Assembly (NCBI RefSeq): GCF_021134715.1
Contig: NC_060019.1
Coordinates: 11,732,001-11,796,000 of the forward strand
Length of the DNA: 64,000 bases
Direction: 5' to 3'
DNA from: Daphnia pulex
Lineage: Eukaryota; Arthropoda; Branchiopoda; Diplostraca; Daphniidae
The translations under genes and the position numbers were made by a program. Under the pieces are notes generated by a model. That model was not told where the DNA came from and searched no databases. It was given only the letters and a program-made list of their open reading frames with translations. Below are positions 35,001 to 47,520 of the stretch, in pieces (within the stretch, counting starts at the first letter, position 1; each line of letters opens with the position of its first letter).

Positions 35001-38000
35001 AGAAGACTACTATTTTTTTTAAAAAAAGGGTGAGCGCGGGAGTGAGCGGAGCGGGTAAGAAAACTCTTTTCTCAAAAGGACGAAGATGAATGAAATGTCG
35101 AGGCTGGGCTGGATGGTTTGGCCGGCCAAAAACGAGAGAGAAACGCTCCGTCGTTGAAACCTGGACCCCCCCCCCGTTCTCTTTCTCCTCTGTTGATTAA
35201 TGACAACTTTGATTCTTCTTCCCTTCTCCCATGTTACTTATATAGTAGACTAACAGCTCAATGTAAAACCCAGCGACAAGGTTGGAAATAAAAAAAGAAG
35301 AAAAAGTTGCGATTGAGAAATGGTTGGATGTGTATAACAATCGTTTCGGCAGAGTGGATGGTATATAGATGTATATACTATAGTGGGCCAGCAAACAGCA
35401 GAAACGAGCGGCCGGAAGAGTAAAGCGCAAAGTTGGACGGGCGCGTAAGAGAATAGTCGAAGATGGAAAAGAGCCGGCACGCGATCCTGCTGGCCCTCAA
35501 CACCTATAAACAAGTGGCTATAGTCGCCATTTTGGTGACGACATGATCGCGGATATTGCTTGTTGTTACGCGGGAAATTTGCAACATTCACACGGAAGCG
35601 GTGACGTCAGAAATGGCACCTGATTACACAAGCGCCGGGGTGAAAATAAGGCGCGGAATGAATCTATATGGCGGCGATTCTTCTGCTCCTTCCGACTGAA
35701 AAATCCCGCAACGGGATCGTTCATCACTCGAGTTTGTTTCTCTTTCGACGAGGGTAATATAGTAGTAGGCCTATACACACTCTCTATACGCACACCGATC
35801 TCTACCATGTCTATAAATATATATAGCCATAGACGACGGCGGCGACATTGAACAAACTATCCATCAAACTCGTCGGCTTGTCTCTTTGATTATTTTCGCT
35901 TTCGCATTCATTTCTTTTCGGTGATGGAAAAAAGTAAAAAGAAAAAACGACGTGAGATTATAAATCTATCATATTCATATATTATATAAATGTGTTATTT
36001 GCTGGACGGCCATCGCAGCTGCACCCTTTTCTTAAGCAACGAGAAGTGAATTCAACCATATAGAACGCCGGGCGACTGTGATGAATGAATTTGACTACAT
36101 ACAGCACAGAGACCTATTGTGCCAGAGGCGCGTTATTTGATTATATTCCTAGACGAGTGATCGTGTTGCAGCGCGATATGCCATCTGCAATCTACTAGGT
36201 GATACACACCGGACTCTGATGACCATTTGACAATCACCGAGTAGCAAACCACTCTCTCGCCAACATCCCACAAAATGGATTAAGAAAACAATGAACCCAA
36301 GAAAAATAACACTTGCAATCGATATGGGAAATAAAAGAGTAGATGTACAGTACATGGGAATCTGAAGCTAAGAAGATTTATATGTATTTGCAAAGGCAAG
36401 GCTATAGTATAGCAGAGCGCGCCGTCGCGAATCTATAAGAAAAAAGTGAGGCCCAAGTGAAAGACGTCGACTTGTATACATCTTTGGCCCGCGATGCTGC
36501 TATATGTGTACACCCTTTTTTTTGTGTGTGCCCTATATGTACGTGTATATATGCCATGCCTGTGTTGGGCTTTATTGATCTGACGGCGATGTCAATATCA
36601 GACGAGTCTCTACCTCATATCTATTGGAAACACGGTTTGACGGAGAGAGCCAGGAGCAATAAATGCACTCGACTCGCTCCATATTTCACTCGACATTTTC
36701 GTCTGCATTATTAAACATTTTTTTAAACGGTTATTTGTAAAATATCCCTTAGTGGGAGCCCATACCGCCAAATACCGTCAGATAATCCTTTTCAACCAAT
36801 ACATGTACCGGAGCTCTCGACATCACATTCGTCTCCATTTGTTTATTTATGCGGCCATGAAATAAATGTCGTAACCAAATCACCAAATGTCAACTCAATA
36901 ATTATTTTAGAACCAAAGTGAACATTCGGCCCAGAGATGGTAGCACCGAAAAATTTGAATACCAAAATATAGAAAAAAAAGAAAAAAAAAATACTACAAT
37001 AAAGCCGTACACTAGAGATATACGATAGTATAAAGTTCAATTTGGAAAAGAAAAAAAAAACGTCAAGTAAACAGACGACATTGTCGGTCAAGTTGTAATA
37101 TAGGCACGTCGAAATGTACATATATAATAATAAACTAGTCGGGGAACTGAAACCTGATCGAGAATTGTCGGTTGACCCGATTGCGTTCCCGGTGCATTCA
37201 ATCAATCAACTGGTGACACGCCGAGAGAGAGAGAGAGAGAGAAAAGAAGCCCGACATGATCATCGGCCAACAGCAGGGGAAAAAAAAAGACATTTGAATT
37301 AAAGTAAATGTCCCTCTCACATCGTGATCTGGAAATGAGAAAAGTAAATCGGTCGATTCATCGGCTTCCTAAAAAATATCTGCGAGAATTTAACCTGTCG
37401 CCATCTGTATAATAAGACTCACAAAAATAAACGAGACAAGACTTGCTGGACATTGCATCGTCATTAGCGTTATATAAGCCTTAAATATACACGCCTACGG
37501 ACACCCGCGACCTTTAAACCTTTTTTTTTCTTTTACCCATTCTGTAAAGAGAAAACTGGCCAATGGTATACCCAAGATGGAGTTGGGGCACGAGCTCCAG
37601 CAGCAGCTGGCCAGATCTGATTTCGATATATTACGATTCTTTCAAAAGGAATAAATGGCTGCTGTTGACTGCCATTACATCATTGTCATTTCGGGACTGT
37701 TTTATCGGATGGCTCAATTGAGGGGGGACGTGTTAAAAAGCAACACACGACATCAAAATGAAACATTCAACGCGCCGACGTATGTAATAATAATTCACAC
37801 GCGATCTCGAATGGCCACCTGACGATTCTTTCGTTCACCTGGCCAACGAGAGGAATTGAGTGATGCATCATAAACACATGCCTAGTTTGTACAGATAGGC
37901 CAACAACATCATATTCTCCCTTTTTATTTCAGATTTTTTGGCAGCAATATCTCTCTGTCTCACCTGCGTCAACAGCAGACGATAGTTACAAACGGTGAAA

Positions 38001-41000
38001 CAGAAACTAAAAAAGAAAAAAGAAACAGGTGGTCGTTGGGTAGAAGCGCATCTGTTGTGGATTCGTGGACATGTTTCTATATCCTCCACCCGACTGGGGA
38101 GAGTGGAAGGGACGTGTGGGTATAACGACGTAATAATCTGCACTCGAATAAATTAGCGACGCCCTTTGAGTATATACAAAAAGGTGTGTGTAGCACATCA
38201 TTTGAACTAGACAATTATACTATATAGATTTCTCATCGTGATTATGTATTAGCTGCTGTGAGTGTATACATGGGCGACCAATTGGGTTTTCGTGTTGATG
38301 AATTTTTCACCCGATCCTTGATCCTTGAAAAGAATCATTTAGGGGCAGTATAGACAAGACCAAATCAGCGCAGCAGAGGTTTTGGGGTGAAACGCCTACT
38401 GCATATGTGGACTCGGCGGATAAGATAGAGAGACTGATGCGCGCTTCCACATTTGTCTTTGGCTGGAACACTTATATTTATATATATCTTGAACAGGGAG
38501 AGACTGAGCAAGGACAAAAGGGTCCCCTTTTGTATGTGTGGGTATCCCATCTTTGGGGTGCCGCAGGGGCCACATTGGGACATCTATAGCCGTGTCGAAC
38601 TAGGTCACTTTGACGCGAATGGCCTATGACATCTTCCAATACCGTTTCTATATATTACTGCCTCCTTCTTCTTTTCTGTTTTTTTCGCCCTGATTTTTAT
38701 GATTGCCGTCGAATCTGCACATAGGCCCAACTCAGGTCAAGTCTGCCACTACTGCGGTCGGATAGATGGAGAGAAAGATTTTATAAGGAAATATAAACGG
38801 TGTTTTTTTTTTATTTTCTATTTTTGACTCCTTTTCGAATAGTTTTCCGTCTTATCTTGGCTTCTTGTTTCGATGCCCAGTTGCTCGAGAAATTCGCACG
38901 TCTTTGACTGTGGCTGTGTCTTGGCTGGGCCTCCAATCTCTTGTGATGGCCTCCCGACACACAGTCGCCGCCGCCACCGCCGTCACTAGTAAATATGCGC
39001 GCCCACCCTTTCAATATAATTTTATGACGAATTGGATCCAATAAGACGACGACGGTATCTCTCTCACGATATTTTTTTTAGCGCGGCGAATTTAGATGGT
39101 ATACATCAAGGATGCGCATGACCTGTCTTGACCTCTCGAGCCGAAACAAATTTGACTTTTAGGACTAACAGCGGAAAAAACCGGTGACTCATCACGTTTG
39201 GTTGAATATTATTACGTGAACAAAAGACGGAGATCGATTTTTTGATCGTCAGCTGTCCTCTAGAAAAAAACTGATTTGCACGTGACCAAGTTGTTAGCAA
39301 ACAAGGTCACGTGCCGTACCGAACCATCGTCGGAATTCAAAATGATTTGTATATATATACCCGGAGAAAAATAGAAAATATAATAACGGGTGTATGTATA
39401 GGAAAATGAAAGGATGTATTGTGACCAGTACTGCTGACCACAGAAAAAGAAAAAAAGTTGGTGGGCAACTTTACAACTTCTTTATAGTATATTGACTGTA
39501 ATAATCAATATAGGCCTATACAAAAGATCGATCTTTAACGTCATCTTAAGATATCATATCAAATACATGTGTAGCCACGTGTCGATGGCCCAAAACTTTT
39601 GTCGGATATTATAGCCCGAAGTATATAGTTGTTGACACTTGTATTATAACTGAAGTGGCCGTGCGCACCACTACGGCGATGATTAAGAGCGAAACCGAAT
39701 GAAAACATGTCGCCCATGACCCAACTAAACTCCGACGTAAGGAGGAGAATTTTCAAAGAATCGCGGCCTTGGTGATTTTCATAGGAAGAACAGCCAACCG
39801 AGGTCGATTAAATGACAAATTCTTGAGTGTCAAAACGACTTTGAGGTGTTGGTCAAAATATGAGAAAAAGGGGGGAAAAGTCGGAAGCTCTATGGATCAT
39901 TCATTCTTCTCAGAAGATGACCTTATCCAACAGCTTGAGCAATTCATGGCTGATTTCCGCTTAATGGACCTTGATTTACAATTACTATCGCTGTGTGTCG
40001 AATACTAAAAACTATTAATGACGCAAACAAAAATTAAAAAAAAAAAAAAATTTCTGAATTTTTTTTTTTTTACTTTGATTATAATATTTAAAAACAAAAT
40101 AGTTTGAGTGTCCTTCCCTGCAAAAAAACGTTTGTCAGTCATAATAGAGCATGCCCAGCGGCCAGATGATATATACACCCGCCCTGTCGTCATAACTGGA
40201 GAGTCTATAAAAATCATTGGTGGGCTGTTATATATAAAAACCAGCCACACTTGTCCGGATGAAATAGTGTCTAACTCGATTCGACACTAAATAACGACGA
40301 CGAACAAAGATGTAACGAACGTAGTAAATTTTCTAAATCTATGGACTGATGCGTCTATATACTATACATCGGTTACAGCTGATTAGACGATATATACATG
40401 GTGAAACACACACACACACACGTCTAGCATCATCCGGACGGAAGAAGGGTGAGAATCGGAATGAAAAGTTGCAGTAATCCACACTTCCGCTGGGCTGGTA
40501 TATAGACTTATAATACAATACAACACAAAAAGGAGATTTGGCCACAACTCTTTTTTTCTTTTTTCTTATTCTCTTTCTTTCTTTCGCATATGCATTTTTG
40601 TGAGTGTGGTGGTGGGGACCCCTCGTCTTTTTTAGCAAACGATCTGCCAAAAAGGGAGAAAAGAAAAGAACTCGCTTGGAAAAGTATAGGACTAAAAAAG
40701 AGAGGGGGTTACGATGAGGGGGGTTGCGAATTTCACATTTCCCCCCTCTGCTCTGCTGCCGCTTCCCTTTCGTTGTCGTCGTTTTGGGCTCCGCCAAATC
40801 CCGCATGGTAACCAACTGATACAACAAAAAGCGGAAAAAGAAAAGGAGAGAAGAAAAAAAAAAGGGTTCGTCTGAATGTACAAAGTCTGATGCGGGCGAA
40901 ATCGCGAAAAAATGGCCTCTCTCTTCTGTTTTTCCCCTCTCTTTCTCGTCTGTTGTAAAGCCTCGCCCGTCTAACCCCCCCAACCAACCAACTGCTGGGG

Positions 41001-44000
41001 TTGCTGCCTATATATAAGGAAATATAACCAACGAGATCTTGTACATGTAGCAACCAATTTAGGGCGACGGATCTCTTATCAGACGAGTCTGAATTATCTT
41101 CCCAAATCTCGCCTTTGCCATACTGTCAGAGTTTCTCTCTCTCTTTTAGTTTTTAATTTTCCTGCCGTCTATCAATTTCGACACGATATATATCGACATC
41201 GTTTGCATCTTTTGCAACTGTTTCGAAATCAAATTTTTTATCTCAAGTTATCGGTGTTATAATATAGAAGCTCTATACATAACAACCAGTTAAGTATTTT
41301 TATGATGATTATATTTTTCTTTTTTTTTTTTTTGTGGGTTTGTTCACCTTTTCGTCCGTTTTTCACAAGGGCATATGCGTGGAAAAGGGGGGAAAAAAAT
41401 TTGGCATTTGGCGTGTTTCTTTCACACAAATGTTCTTGGTGGCTCTCCCCCCCTCTCTCTCTCTTTCCCCCTTATGTCCGAATTTAACCCCATCGAACGA
41501 CCTTGGTATAACTCGCGAGTAACGCATCACAGGCCTGTACGTACAACCACGAGTATGGCGGCGGTACTACAACTTTTTTTTTACCCCTTCGCAAATTTTT
41601 TTTCTTTCTTCCATTGCACTCGCATTCACTCGCTGTTTCTCCCCCCATCCACCACTCTTCACCCCTACCAGCACACACTCACATATTCTTATTCCACCAG
41701 CAACTCTAACGAAGGTTGGCACAAACTTTTTTCGGCGAATACCCAAAAGAATTTCGGCACACGAGGAGCCCCGCCTGCTCGTAACCAGCCATCACAAGTT
41801 GATATTTCCTTCATTCCATTTCTTTTTGGTTTAAACTTTAAGACTTAATTTCTATGCACAGCACACAGCCAAGAAACTCAAAATGTGTCTAACGGGAGTT
41901 TCAATGTCCACACATTCCGCGATGATGAACATCTTTCGAGATGCAAATCATCAAAGTATTTGCTTGATAGATTTTCTTTTTTAAAAAAGAATAGAGAGAA
42001 ATGTCTTGAGCTCTCCCTCCACCCCTATAGAACAAAACCCAAATAAAAGATGATTCGATTAGAGAGGACTGTCATTGTCAATGCGAGCCATCAGCTAATT
42101 AGCTTGTGCGCTGGTTCCAGCACAGCAGCTTTCTTTTTCTTCTTTCGTCTGCGATGTCTAGCCAAAAAAAAGCCTGGGCTTGCTGGACATGTCCAGGAGG
42201 ATCAGAAAATAAAAAAAGATCCGAGTTAAAGCATTCCATATAGGCCCAGCGCACACACACATACATCCGTACTACCACCACCATCAGATAGATATGAAAA
42301 GGGAGAGGGGGTGGTCGCCCCTTTCGAATGACCCTATTCGCGACTGTACCTCATTTTCTTTCAACTTCTTTTATATTGTTATACCCTGTGATACACAGCA
42401 GTAGGAGCAGGAGCAATACTACGGCGATGTGAGTGGGAAAGGAAACTGGCATATGATGGCTGGGCATCGCCAATTTCCAGGCGTTTCGCCATTCTTAGGA
42501 AGGGAGGAGGGGGCTTTTGTAACCCGATCTGACCCTGGATATATAGGTTCCCCCCCTCTCTCTAACCTCCCTCTGGGTCCGCTGTGTAATGGCCTCCTGC
42601 TCTATGTGCTGTACGACGTGTACTATACCCCTTTTTTTCTTCAGGGACGAAAGAGAGAGAGTTGTGCTAATGTAACCCTCTCTCCCCCATCTAACCCCTT
42701 TTGCTTTCTTCAGCATCTTCGCCGATTCCTTTATAAATATTCGCCAGGCCTGCATGTACTATGACCCTTTGGCTGACCTCGTTCTCCTCCCTCCCCCCTG
42801 TAGACATGCAGCAGAGGCTTATAATGTACTACGTTTTCTTCTTCTTCTTCTTTTCATGAAAAGTAAAAGGGGATGAAGGTATTCTTCGACATGCACCTTC
42901 GTCTTTCCACACTGGCGAATATTATTATGATGAAAAGAATTAAAAAGTATACACATGGGGGATTTTTACTCTTTTTTGGAGGGTGGCTAGGGAAAAAAAA
43001 GGGTTGGTCGATCCCTATGGAAGATTTGAGGTTGCAAAAGGAGCAAAATGTGATAAAAATCAAAATGAAAAAATATTTCGACGTACCAATTGTCCGTACT
43101 ATAGTTAACATTTGAAAAAATATATCGCCAAGGATCGAAAGTAATATCTATAAACTAGTACGAACTCAATCTCTTTGGTTACTCGAATCAGACACAAAAA
43201 AGGTTCCATTGACTCGAAAGAATTCGTCTCGATGGTAATCAGAACAAAGAACGGGAGAACGGTAATTGGAATCTCGACTGAATTTGAATCGTCGACGATG
43301 ATGGCCGGGTGTCCAATAATATAGTGGAACCTTGATAGGAGTTTGAGAAACTATCCGGCTCCTCTAACTGGTCAAGCACATCTCTAATGCGCTTTAAAAC
43401 TCTATACACACACACAACACTCAACGGCTGGTCAATAAGTTCTATATAGTTGATCGCATTTATAAAAGGCGACACAAGATATGCAACGAGACGACGCGTT
43501 TCTGGTTTTCTTTTTCTCACCAATTCATCCGTTCCGCCATGTCCGTCTACACAGATCCGCGCGATCCAGTAACCACCAGCCGGAAGTGATGGACCGGGGA
43601 AAAACAATTCTTGTAAAGTTGTAATCAACATCACACAATTATCAAATTTGTAACTTGGTCGCATTGTCACTTATTAAAAACCCCCCGAACAAAAAAAATT
43701 CGATCGACGTTTTTAAATTTCAAATTGAAAAAACCGAATGGGAGCGTGAAACGAACTGTAGAGAAAATAAGTAGAGCAACTTGTCCAGCAGCGGCAGCAA
43801 TAACGCCGAAAAATGCCGGAGCCCTTATATACATATACAAGTCGGGGGTTTGATTCTATACATCATATGCTGTAGGATATAATATCGTGACGTTATATAG
43901 AACGAATGAACGCGGTTTCGGCTTGCCGGCGCCATCTCTTTCCAACACACACACGCACGCACACAAAAATGGAGGAGAGAAGATCTAAACAGCCGTGACG

Positions 44001-45284
44001 TCACGGCCTCTTCACCGCCGAACCTCTTCTCAAGGCCGCGCTCTCGTACACACACACTCACTCACACTCGTCCGTCACGTGACGGCTTTCTCGTTTGTTT
44101 TTTTATTTTTTCCTATTCCTGCGTGTATACTGTGGCGGACTTTTCACAAGCCAACGTCCCGAGTCTTCAATACGGACATAATTATTCATCACGTCGGGAG
44201 GGAATACATATAAATCGATCCGAGTATAGTCAGTTTATCGAGTTTAGAAGTAGATGCACTACATTCCCGTCGTATGCACACAGGATAAGTTTTAGATCAT
44301 TGACCCTCCTCGGCCAAATGAAGTCCGGACCCGAGTGTCGATAAGTCACACAAGAAAAAAAAGGGGGGGGGGAGACGGCGGCGCTCTCAAATGAGACGGT
44401 TCAGCTGCTGTGCGAACGCCAAAGTCAGAAAAACAAAATTTAAAAATAAAAAAATAAACGAAGACCGGGAAAAACCGCACCGGATCCGAAAAAGAGTGAA
44501 TAGCGCACGGCACACTCGAATCCGCGCATTGAATCATTCATTAATCAGCTGGGGCCCTATTATCATCAGATGAAGGGCGTCCTTATCATCACGCGGGTTT
44601 TCCGACGTCACTTTTTCTCTGTGTGTGTGTGTTTGCAGTCGAAAATCCCGCACGCACCTCCCATCATAGTCGAGAGAGATTGTGTCTACCCCACTACACA
44701 CACACATACACCCCTGGCTGGTAATATTATGATTCAATCATCTAGACTTATGATGACGTCATTTTACACGGGATAAATGATAAAGAAAGACGATAATAGA
44801 GTCTTACCTTCCATCCTGCCGAACTGTTGCTGTCGCCCTTATCTTTGAAGTAGGGCACGTTCTGGACCATCCAGTCGTAGATTTGCGACAGGGTCAGCCG
44901 CTTCTCCGACGACGATTGGATGGCCTGCGTGATTAAATCGGCGTAAGACATGTTGCCCCAAGCGTTGCGTCGGCTCGAATTCTTCTTGGCTGCCGCTGCC
45001 GCCGCTGCGGCCGCACTGCCGGCCGCCGACCCACCGGAGCAGGAGCCGTCCAGCAACTTGATCGAGTCCATGGGGCTGCCCATGTTCAGGCCCATGCCGC
45101 CACCGACCAGGCCGCCCATTCCACCGCCACCGCCGTGGCCGCCGCACAGCGAGTCCACATCGCACGGCTCCTCCTTGATCTCGACGTAATTCTCCGGGCG
45201 CGGCAACGGCCACGTGTTGGACCTGGCCCGCTGCTGCGGCTCAAAATTCGAGTCCAAATCCAAATCCAAATGAGCGTGAGCCAT
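31280..45284 (-). CDS. foxo: Forkhead box O transcription factor (FOXO)
   Basis: Four coding exons on the minus strand: 45284-44808, 34246-34064, 32893-32159 and 32077-31280. All have GT-AG borders and are joined in phase 0, giving 730 residues. FOXO is the insulin/Akt-controlled nuclear activator of stress, metabolic and cell-cycle genes. Seen here: an Akt site RARSNT at residues 19-24; a forkhead domain at about 107-203, including the FOXO-type [20 protein letters not shown]; the basic RRRATS Akt site ending at Ser204, next to the nuclear localisation region; RPRASS ending at Ser281; a polyQ/His region; the acidic activation motif with [15 protein letters not shown]; and a C-terminus RSWVR resembling the SWVPG/SWVSG ends of vertebrate FOXOs, which supports the stop. 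Intron 1 is 10.6 kb and splits the forkhead domain at the position seen in FOXO genes; the others are 1,170 and 81 bp. Untranslated leader exons may lie upstream. Confidence 0.97.
31490..31560. repeat. Trinucleotide repeat in FOXO coding sequence
   Basis: An interrupted CTG/CAG (and GTG) run encoding alternating Gln and His blocks next to the FOXO activation motif. The frame is intact. Confidence 0.85.
32159..32893 (-). CDS. foxo: FOXO coding exon 3
   Basis: Encodes residues 221-465: Ser/Pro-rich sequence with the third Akt site (Ser281), [33 protein letters not shown], a short polyQ and long Ser runs. Low-complexity repeats make length polymorphism likely. Confidence 0.93.
32894..34063 (-). 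other. FOXO intron 2
   Basis: 1,170 bp between coding exons 2 and 3. It is mostly AT-rich, with a GC-rich block of transcription-factor-like sites at 33,050-33,180, described separately. No extra exon was recognised. Confidence 0.85.
33060..33175. promoter_or_regulatory. Promoter- or enhancer-like cluster in FOXO intron 2
   Basis: Within about 115 bp lie a perfect CRE core TGACGTCA (33,076-33,083), an overlapping palindromic ETS-type site ACTTCCGGAAGT (33,083-33,094), an octamer ATGCAAAT (33,099-33,106), GC boxes (GGGCGG, GGGGCGG) and a TTTAAATA box near 33,155. The combination resembles a CpG-type promoter. An internal FOXO promoter, an enhancer or an antisense promoter are all possible; no start site is proven. 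Confidence 0.45.
34064..34246 (-). CDS. foxo: FOXO coding exon 2
   Basis: Encodes residues 160-220: DNA-recognition helix [18 protein letters not shown], wing 2 with [20 protein letters not shown], and the second Akt site (Ser204), ending in a Lys-rich nuclear localisation stretch (KKRGRVKKK). The donor is AAG/GTAAAC. Confidence 0.96.
35601..35609. promoter_or_regulatory. CRE-type site, FOXO intron 1
   Basis: GTGACGTCA in the 3' part of intron 1; a further full TGACGTCA in the FOXO gene body. Confidence 0.4.
37223..37242. repeat. GA dinucleotide microsatellite
   Basis: About ten GA units in FOXO intron 1. Confidence 0.9.
43993..44006. promoter_or_regulatory. Palindromic CRE-type site, FOXO intron 1
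   Basis: CCGTGACGTCACGG, a perfect 14-bp palindrome containing the full CREB/ATF core, about 800 bp inside intron 1. A CACGTGAC E-box-like string follows about 70 bp away. Confidence 0.5.
44753..44762. promoter_or_regulatory. Perfect CRE next to FOXO exon 1
   Basis: ATGACGTCAT, a consensus ATF/CREB palindrome, lies 46 bp downstream of the exon 1 donor. A partial CGACGTCA site lies at 44,603-44,610. Confidence 0.5.
44808..45284 (-). CDS. foxo: FOXO coding exon 1
   Basis: Encodes residues 1-159: the first Akt/14-3-3 motif with Thr24, Gly- and Ala-rich linkers (a run of ten Ala before [11 protein letters not shown]) and the first half of the forkhead domain up to GWK. The ATG follows an A-rich stretch. 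The donor is AAG/GTAAGA. Confidence 0.96.
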
Positions 45285-47433
45285 TTTTTTTCAATTTCTT
45301 CCGATTGTCTTTAATCAAAACCAAGTCCAATCAAACGAACGCGCGATAACAAAAAAACAATTATTGAAGGAAATCACTTAAACACTCGGCTTGTAATAAA
45401 CGACGACACTGCCTAATGATGACGACAAAGGGGATTGCGTTAGTGTCATATTCTTTCGTCGGGTCGACAGGTGCGATGAGTGATGCAATCCAAAAAGTTG
45501 AAAATCAAAAACAGCGTCACACACGGCGCTCGCGCTTTTGCCTCTTTTCTATTTTTTTTTTCGAATCTGATTCGTTTAGATTAACGCCAAAGTTTTGATG
45601 CGAGTCACACACACGAGCGTGTCAGGTCTTTGGGAGCGTATGGCAACAGGACTGCTGGTCGTCGGCGCGCCATAGGGCAGCAGCAGCAGCGCAATCTGAA
45701 CCCCTTTTTCGCTGATTTCGGTCGAAGGTTGTGTGTCTGTGCGGACCAAGCGAACCGTCGTCTATTTCTTTACTCCCCGACCAGAAATAAAAGAAAAAAA
45801 AAAAGAAGAACTGGGCAAAGCAGCTAAAAGGTGATGTGGAAAGATGCACGATCATGTGTTGTTGCCCCGGCAGCAGCGTAGCAACATCGGGCAGCAGATT
45901 GTTGTAGTTTGGCAGTGGAGGCAGACGACGCAAGTGCGCACACTCGACAAATAGTCAAACACACGACCCGCTAGCCAAAATGATGATGCGTGTGTCTCAA
46001 CCGAAAATATACTACTACACACACACACGGGAGAGAGGGGGGGGGGCAAATAGAAAGGCGAGCGAGAGAGCACTACTAGAGTTTGGTATGTGAGTTTAGA
46101 GAAAAATGATGGCAGTTGTCCGATAGTTCGTCTGGACTGGGCGAGAGTTGGACGCGCACTGAAGCCGCTCAGTCGTACTTGGGATTTTCCACAGCACAGC
46201 ACACGGGCACACTGGCACATAGACACTAGAGGGCGAGAGGGGCGGAGCCGGCCTTAGAGAGAGAGAAGCGAAAAAATAAAATGAAAAGGGGGCAGCTCTC
46301 TCATACCCGGCCGCCACCACGGGAAAACGTCGTGTACAATTTTTTTTTTTCCACTGGCACTTTATACACATACTATACACACCAACATGCTGCGTGATAA
46401 AGCCTCTCTACACAGCCTTGGCGCTATGTGGGTCCCAACAGTTCCGGCAACCTTTTTCGTTTTTACTGACTGTATAGAAACTCACGAGACCTTTCTAGAT
46501 GTGATCCGCTTCATTGCCATTCATATTTCAAATTCCCCAAATTTTTATTTATTTTTTCAATTTTTCCTGTCGACTATTGGAATGCGCATTTCCAGCGCGA
46601 TTTTCAAATGGGGAAGAAATAGGAAAAAAATTCATTTTGATTTGTTTTTTCCTACATGTGAAATAGTGGCGCGGTTGTTTCTAGGAGAGCGGGAGAGAGA
46701 GAGAGCCCAGCTCTCTGCTGGCCCAGCTAGTTTTCGGTCGCTTAAACTCGTTCGATGCTGTTCGGCGTTCTTATTTTGCTGGTAGTGGTGGAAGGAGAGA
46801 GAGAAAAAATAAAATAAAAAAACGTGTTTTTTGATATTTTTTTCTTTTTTTAGGGCGGCGGTGTGGTGCTGCTGCTGGAGCGCTCGGGCCTTCAGCCAAA
46901 CGGCCAAGGTCGAATTACTGCGCATATCACAACTTCCCTATCCTTTCTATCAACCACCACCACCACCCGAACAACCTACTATACTACTACTATACACACC
47001 TCCCACCTCACTCCTTCTTCTCTCACCCTCAGAAAGCCTCTTCTATAAGCTCTCAGCAATCGCCCATTATCAAGGCCGGCCCGGCCCGACCGTGTGTGTG
47101 TGTCTGCTCTCTCCCTTTTCCATCCCACTCACTTACCACACACGTTTATTGATAGAGAGAGTACAGCCGAGCTAGACCGTGTGTGTACACCTAGAACCGC
47201 GGTATGCCTGCGATCGTGCAGTTCGTTGGCAGAGTCATCTGGCGGCGCCATTCTCACGGCCGAGTCCTAATGTCGCAACGATCCGTAGAAGATGTAAGGC
47301 GATGGCGCTAGTTACTACGCCAGTCATTCACGCGCTCCGTTAGATTCTCCCGACTCAAAAATATGCGGATGGAAAGAAGAAGAAGAAAAAGAAGAAAAGG
47401 AGAAAAAGGCACACAGTTGGTGAAACGGCAAGT

Positions 47434-47520
47434 GTATCGTGGCTAAAGGCAAGGCTATTGTGTATAGTAGTGGGACTGGGACCCACGACATGTGACTGGG
47501 TACGAATCCCGCTCTCTGTC
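47434..47520 (+). other. tRNA-like sequence, pseudo-tRNA or SINE head
   Basis: An A-box-like TGGCTAAAGGCAAGGC is followed by a perfect 5-bp stem with a 7-base loop (GTGGG, ACTGGGA, CCCAC at 47,470-47,486) and a B-box-like GGGTACGAATCCC. The loop has C instead of U at position 33, and the D-to-anticodon spacing is too long for a functional tRNA. It is probably a pol III-type relic. Confidence 0.3.

Larger units (their letters stand above)
34247..44807 (-). other. FOXO intron 1
   Basis: The 10.6-kb intron splits the forkhead coding sequence. It is filled with pyrimidine-rich tracts, GA repeats (37,223-37,242), CA repeats, poly-A/T runs and TATATA-like strings. Many small open frames exist on both strands without splice context. 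One at 39,769-40,008 (plus) ends with a fairly protein-like Leu/Asp-rich segment but has no supporting evidence. CRE-type sites are listed separately. Confidence 0.85.

Noticed and set aside
39769..40008. 79-codon plus-strand frame in FOXO intron 1 as a nested gene
   Set aside because: Somewhat protein-like end, but no promoter, splice sites or family match; left as intronic.
40339..40983. 214-codon minus-strand open frame in FOXO intron 1
   Set aside because: It arises from A/G- and T/C-rich runs, is Phe/Lys/Arg biased and lies inside a well-defined intron; other frames are equally open.
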